Below are positions 4,499 through 5,000 of a DNA stretch of 5,000 nucleotides, one piece after another. How positions within the stretch are numbered: position 1 is the first letter of the stretch; the number at the start of each line of letters is the position of its first letter. Where the stretch lies: contig NZ_JAUCBS010000002.1 in assembly GCF_034676705.1 (NCBI RefSeq), positions 1-5,000 on the forward strand, given 5' to 3'. A model generated the notes under the pieces. It was not told the DNA's origin. It made no database searches and saw nothing but the letters and a program-made list of their open reading frames with translations. The position numbers were made by a program, and so were the translations under genes. Source of the DNA: Gemmobacter sp. (GTDB lineage: Bacteria; Pseudomonadota; Alphaproteobacteria; Rhodobacterales; Rhodobacteraceae).

Positions 4499-5000
<502 letters not shown>

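Overview
The window most likely comes from an alphaproteobacterium of the Rhodobacteraceae type. The last fifth is the tail of a ribosomal RNA operon on the minus strand. It reads, in transcription order, 23S rRNA 3' part (4499-5000, cut by the window edge), 5S rRNA (about 4284-4400), initiator tRNA-fMet (4164-4240), a small hairpin, and a strong intrinsic terminator (4104-4135). A 23S-5S-tRNA-fMet order is typical of Rhodobacter relatives. The GC-rich codon use of the left-hand genes fits that group.

Positions 1-1718 (plus strand) are the end of a prophage-like lysis cassette of four tightly coupled genes. These are a GH108 N-acetylmuramidase endolysin with a C-terminal membrane segment, a 73-residue holin-like membrane protein, a 131-residue membrane protein with a helical charged region, and a 109-residue basic protein of unknown function. 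Each junction is a 4-base stop/start overlap (ATGA, GTGA, ATGA), so they are very probably co-transcribed and translationally coupled.

After 1718 the base composition falls sharply. A complete membrane acyltransferase of the AT3/OafA family (1802-2821, plus) follows, in visibly AT-richer codons. Facing it is a membrane-anchored SGNH/GDSL-type hydrolase (3894-3124, minus), also AT-richer than the lysis genes. AT3 proteins that O-acetylate surface polysaccharides often carry a C-terminal SGNH domain. Here the AT3 has none, and a free SGNH protein lies nearby. Together they could form a split O-acetylation pair carried as phage cargo ('morons'), for example for lipopolysaccharide or capsule modification; this is inference. 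Between them lies a short GC-rich coding-like remnant (3111-2926, minus) with no recognisable start signals, which looks like a scar of another element.

The 3895-4163 interval upstream of the hydrolase holds no gene. It holds several compact symmetric or repeated elements: two palindromes, a small hairpin and TGACTTAAG direct repeats spaced 11 bp. Whether the prophage-like region actually ends at the tRNA-fMet gene cannot be decided without the other end. No CRISPR array and no intact insertion sequence was seen, and I found no system that is clearly new. The best leads are the split AT3/SGNH pair, the orphan remnant and the repeat cluster.
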